Shown: positions 61,829-64,000 of the stretch, piece after piece
How positions within the stretch are numbered: the stretch's first letter is position 1
Layout: each line of letters opens with the position of its first letter
Source: Sphingobacteriales bacterium
GTDB taxonomy: Bacteria; Bacteroidota; Bacteroidia; Chitinophagales; Chitinophagaceae
Length of the DNA stretch: 64,000 nucleotides
NCBI GenBank assembly: GCA_016200915.1
Contig: JACQDV010000020.1
Coordinates: 34,438 to 98,437, forward strand
Direction of reading: 5' to 3'
Notes under the pieces: generated by a model
Told to the model about the DNA's origin: nothing
Databases searched by the model: none
What the model saw: only the letters and a program-made list of their open reading frames with translations
Position numbers and translations under genes: made by a program

Positions 61829-62659
61829 ATGAAAAATGAAGTGAAGCTGTTTGAACAGCAGAAAGTAAGGACCCATTGGGATGAAGAAAATCAGAAATGG
61901 TTTTTCTCTGTTATTGATGTGATTGCCATATTAACTGAGAGCATTAACCCCAGAGACTATTGGTTCAAAATGAAAGCAAGGGTTAAAACTGAGGATGGTC
62001 TTGAACTGTCGACAGTTTGTCGACAGTTGAAAATGAAAGCCAGTGATGGCAAAATGAGGGAAACCGATGTGGCAGAAACGCAAGTGCTGCTTCGCATCAT
62101 TCAATCCATCCCATCTCCTAAAGCAGAACCATTTAAACAATGGTTGGCAAAAACCGGTTACGAAAGAATGAAAGAAATAGCTGACCCTGAACAAAGCCTT
62201 GACCGTGCAAGGGAAAACTGGCAAAAGCTAGGGCGTAACGACAAGTGGATACAACAAAGAATGACGGGACAGGAAACAAGAAATAAATTAACTGATTACT
62301 GGAAACAAAGCGGTGTAGAAAAATCCGATGAGTTTGCATTCCTTACTAATATTATCCATACAGAGTGGGCAGGCCTTTCAGTAAAACAACATAAAAATTT
62401 GAAAGGATTAAAATCACAAAATCTGCGTGACCACATGAGTGAGGCTGAATTGATTTTTACTGCACTTGCAGAATTATCAACACGACAAATAGCAGAAACC
62501 GGAAAGGCAAAAGGGTTGAAGCAAAATGCGACAGCAGGAAAAAAAGGTGGAAAGATTGCAAAAGATGCCAGGCTTGCACTGGAAAATAAAACTGGAAAGA
62601 AAGTGGTAACAGGTGAAAATTTTTTACCTCCTGCTAAACAACAAAAGAAATTAAAATGA
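61829..62659 (+). CDS. Bro-N domain / DinD-like protein
   Basis: A 276-residue soluble protein. The N-terminal Bro-N region begins EVKLFEQQKVRTHWDEENQK and continues FFSVIDVIAILTES, then RDYWFKMKARVK and the KPEPFKQWL-like KAEPFKQWLAKTGYERM near 106. The C-terminal half resembles DNA-damage-inducible protein D: FAFLTNIIHTEWAGLSVKQH near 165 and LRDHMSEAELIFTALAELST near 194, with a Lys/Gly-rich end KKGGKIAKDARLALE. Stand-alone Bro-N/DinD-type proteins often come from phages or act in stress responses. It starts five bases after the kinase stop (ATG at 61829; GTG at 61823 would overlap it) and overlaps the TPR gene by four bases, so expression is likely coupled. Confidence 0.82.
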   Translation: MKNEVKLFEQQKVRTHWDEENQKWFFSVIDVIAILTESINPRDYWFKMKARVKTEDGLELSTVCRQLKMKASDGKMRETDVAETQVLLRIIQSIPSPKAEPFKQWLAKTGYERMKEIADPEQSLDRARENWQKLGRNDKWIQQRMTGQETRNKLTDYWKQSGVEKSDEFAFLTNIIHTEWAGLSVKQHKNLKGLKSQNLRDHMSEAELIFTALAELSTRQIAETGKAKGLKQNATAGKKGGKIAKDARLALENKTGKKVVTGENFLPPAKQQKKLK

Positions 62660-63894
62660 AATCTTTAATAAAAATATTCCTGCTCTGTTTGCTACCTGCA
62701 TTCACCATGGCCCAAAAAGATCCTACATGGGGATATGTAACAGCTCAGCAAGCCGATAGTCTGAAGCGTTCAGTAGTAAATCAAACAAACGACACACTAA
62801 AGTTGGCTGCCTTCCGCAGTCTCGGTTTTTATTACCAGGATTTTATTGCTGACAGCGGCTTATATTTTCATGAACAGCAATTGGTGCTTTCCAAAAAATT
62901 GAACATGAAGTTATGGCAAGCTGACGCATACAGCCAGGCAGGATATTGCCTGTCGTTGTTAGGCGATTACATGAAATCCTATGAATACTTTACTGAAGCC
63001 ATGAAACTGGCAGATGATAAAAAAAACGAATCAGAAAATTGGCGGCTATGGACTTTTTCAAATTCAGAAAATGGTCATGATGCCCGGATTTCCATATTGG
63101 CCCAGAATTATCAAATGATGGGAAACCTATTGGGCCAGTTGGGTGAACGGGAAAAACAAAGATCATCCTACGAGGAGGCGTTTAAATTGGGAGAGTCTAT
63201 CAATAATGGCAAAGTGGTATACACGGGTTTATCAAGCATTTCCAATCTTTTACCACCCGATTCCGCAATTATGTTTACAACCAAAGCGCTGAACTATGCG
63301 GCTGCAGCCGGTTATAGGAGAACCGGAGCTTCATTAGGGAATTTGGCACTTGCTTATTATCGAAAAGGCATGTATGATTCGGCTTTAGCCTTTGCATATA
63401 AGTCAATAGCCATAAACCTTTCTGATAACTATGTCAGGTCATTAGCAGGTGCTTACTCCGGTGTATCTGGTTTATATGCACGGCAAAACAATAAAGATTC
63501 AAGCCTGTTGTATGCGAACAAGGCATTAGGTGCCGCCCGAATCACTGGCTTACCAGGTTCTCTGCAACAGGCTTATCAGCGCCTTTCCGATGCATATCAA
63601 TTATACAATAAAACAGACAGTGCTTTCAAGTATGAAAAATTATCAAACAGATTAAATGACAGTCTTAAGAATGCAAGAATAGCCAGTCTTACTAAATACC
63701 AAAAATTTGCTTTCGATGAACAGCAACGTTTAAAAAAACTGGATGAAGAAAAAACAGCTTATGCAAATAAAATGAATATGCTTGGTTTGGTTGCTGTGCT
63801 GGGTGTAATTCTTTTGATAGCAATAATCCTCTTCCGAAACAACCGGCAAAAACAAAAAGCAAGTCAATTACCACCGCCAAAGGCGGTGGCTTGA
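62656..63894 (+). CDS. TPR-repeat protein with C-terminal membrane helix, truncated sensor-kinase-like
   Basis: A 412-residue exported protein. A signal peptide (MKSLIKIFLLCLLPAFTMAQ) precedes about six TPR-like repeats (35-335), for example YSQAGYCLSLLGDYMKSYEY near 92 and GNLALAYYRKGMYDSALAFA near 231. A coiled stretch (QKFAFDEQQRLKKLDEE) leads into one membrane helix (about 372-394) and a basic tail RNNRQKQKAS. In this phylum such TPR-membrane parts normally continue into HisKA and ATPase domains or a DNA-binding domain. Here the frame ends ten residues later in QLPPPKAVA, coded by a palindrome, so a cytoplasmic output domain is missing. Its neighbour, the giant kinase, might be the partner. 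Confidence 0.8.
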   Translation: MKSLIKIFLLCLLPAFTMAQKDPTWGYVTAQQADSLKRSVVNQTNDTLKLAAFRSLGFYYQDFIADSGLYFHEQQLVLSKKLNMKLWQADAYSQAGYCLSLLGDYMKSYEYFTEAMKLADDKKNESENWRLWTFSNSENGHDARISILAQNYQMMGNLLGQLGEREKQRSSYEEAFKLGESINNGKVVYTGLSSISNLLPPDSAIMFTTKALNYAAAAGYRRTGASLGNLALAYYRKGMYDSALAFAYKSIAINLSDNYVRSLAGAYSGVSGLYARQNNKDSSLLYANKALGAARITGLPGSLQQAYQRLSDAYQLYNKTDSAFKYEKLSNRLNDSLKNARIASLTKYQKFAFDEQQRLKKLDEEKTAYANKMNMLGLVAVLGVILLIAIILFRNNRQKQKASQLPPPKAVA

Positions 63895-63914
63895 AGAAGT
63901 AGCCCAAAGGGCTA
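63871..63914. repeat. palindromic element pair, CCACCGCC-AAA-GGCGGTGG and TAGCCC-AAA-GGGCTA
   Basis: Two hairpins with AAA loops, an eight-pair stem (63871-63889) and a six-pair stem (63900-63914), lie 10 bases apart. They span the end of the TPR gene and the stop codon of the opposite gene. The shared design suggests a REP-like element. Confidence 0.65.
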
Positions 63915-64000
63915 AAACCCAAGTTCAGGCTGCTTGAAATCATTTTGATCTTCCTCCTCTCTGCGTTCTTCTTCTTCCTGATATTTTACATATCGCTTAA
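63912..64000 (-). CDS. C-terminal end of an unidentified gene (partial)
   Basis: The last 28 codons of a minus-strand frame enter from the right edge and end with TAG at 63912-63914. The peptide is highly charged (KYQEEEERREEEDQND and a PELGF end). Its composition suggests a real coding end with an acidic-basic helix, and its stop lies inside the second palindrome. Too little is visible for a family call. Confidence 0.4.
   Translation of the reverse strand, partial: KRYVKYQEEEERREEEDQNDFKQPELGF

Noticed and set aside
63692..63943. Minus-strand open frame of 83 codons at the right end
   Set aside because: It is out of frame with the better partial coding end at 63912-64000 and antisense to the TPR protein's membrane helix.

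Overview
The window looks like a chromosomal segment of a Bacteroidota bacterium, most likely of the Chitinophagaceae. The evidence is AT-rich intergenic DNA, a quinol:cytochrome c alternative complex III (Act) operon joined to a caa3-type oxidase, type IX secretion sorting domains of types A and B, families common in this phylum (DUF2911, DUF5916, DUF6787, DUF5522, DUF4395), and promoter -7 elements of the TAnnTTTG type placed directly in front of start codons. Family assignments come from reading motifs by eye; no database search was run.

Layout. 1-9.1 kb: the 5' part of an asparagine synthase gene, small DUF proteins, an acyl-CoA hydrolase/transferase, an ACP phosphodiesterase-like protein, a Fur-family regulator with a SCO protein, a GH25 lysozyme-like protein and a membrane glycosyltransferase. 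9.1-13.8 kb: a large T9SS-exported protein with an alpha/beta-hydrolase fold that appears to lack its nucleophile, a DUF6252-like protein and a small XRE regulator. 13.9-19.3 kb: a solitary oligopeptide permease subunit, and a polysaccharide export/polymerisation set (flippase, chain-length protein, O-antigen-ligase-like protein) behind an Lrp/AsnC regulator. 19.4-19.9 kb: two tandem structured RNAs with tRNA-like ends and a variable region enlarged to about 100 nt or more. 20.1-22.3 kb: cysteine biosynthesis (cysE, cysteine synthase, DUF4395). 22.4-28.8 kb: an accessory segment with an array of ATTACA boxes spaced at exactly 21 bp, and two head-to-head orphan Rhs tips with candidate immunity genes around a T9SS type-B protein. 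28.9-32.3 kb: DUF5916, trmB, DUF5522 and an alkyltransferase-like protein. 32.3-49.0 kb: the respiratory operon actABCDEF-ctaCD-ctaB-ctaE-ctaE2-ctaF, closed by a strong terminator, followed by sco and DUF420 under their own promoter. 49.2-53.6 kb: a DUF6787-PurN fusion, secreted and acetyltransferase proteins and an M19 dipeptidase. 53.8-64 kb: a 2682-residue cytoplasmic sensor histidine kinase with twelve tandem sensor units, a Bro-N/DinD-like protein and a TPR-membrane protein that ends abruptly in a palindrome.

Three signals stand out. First, the paired tRNA-like RNAs (19435-19867) keep the same helices through compensatory base changes. Second, the ATTACA array (22444-22680) is phased at two helical turns. 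Third, a family of short heptanucleotide tandem repeats, mostly four units of seven bases, sits near stop codons across the window and twice inside coding sequence, once as the linker of a gene fusion.
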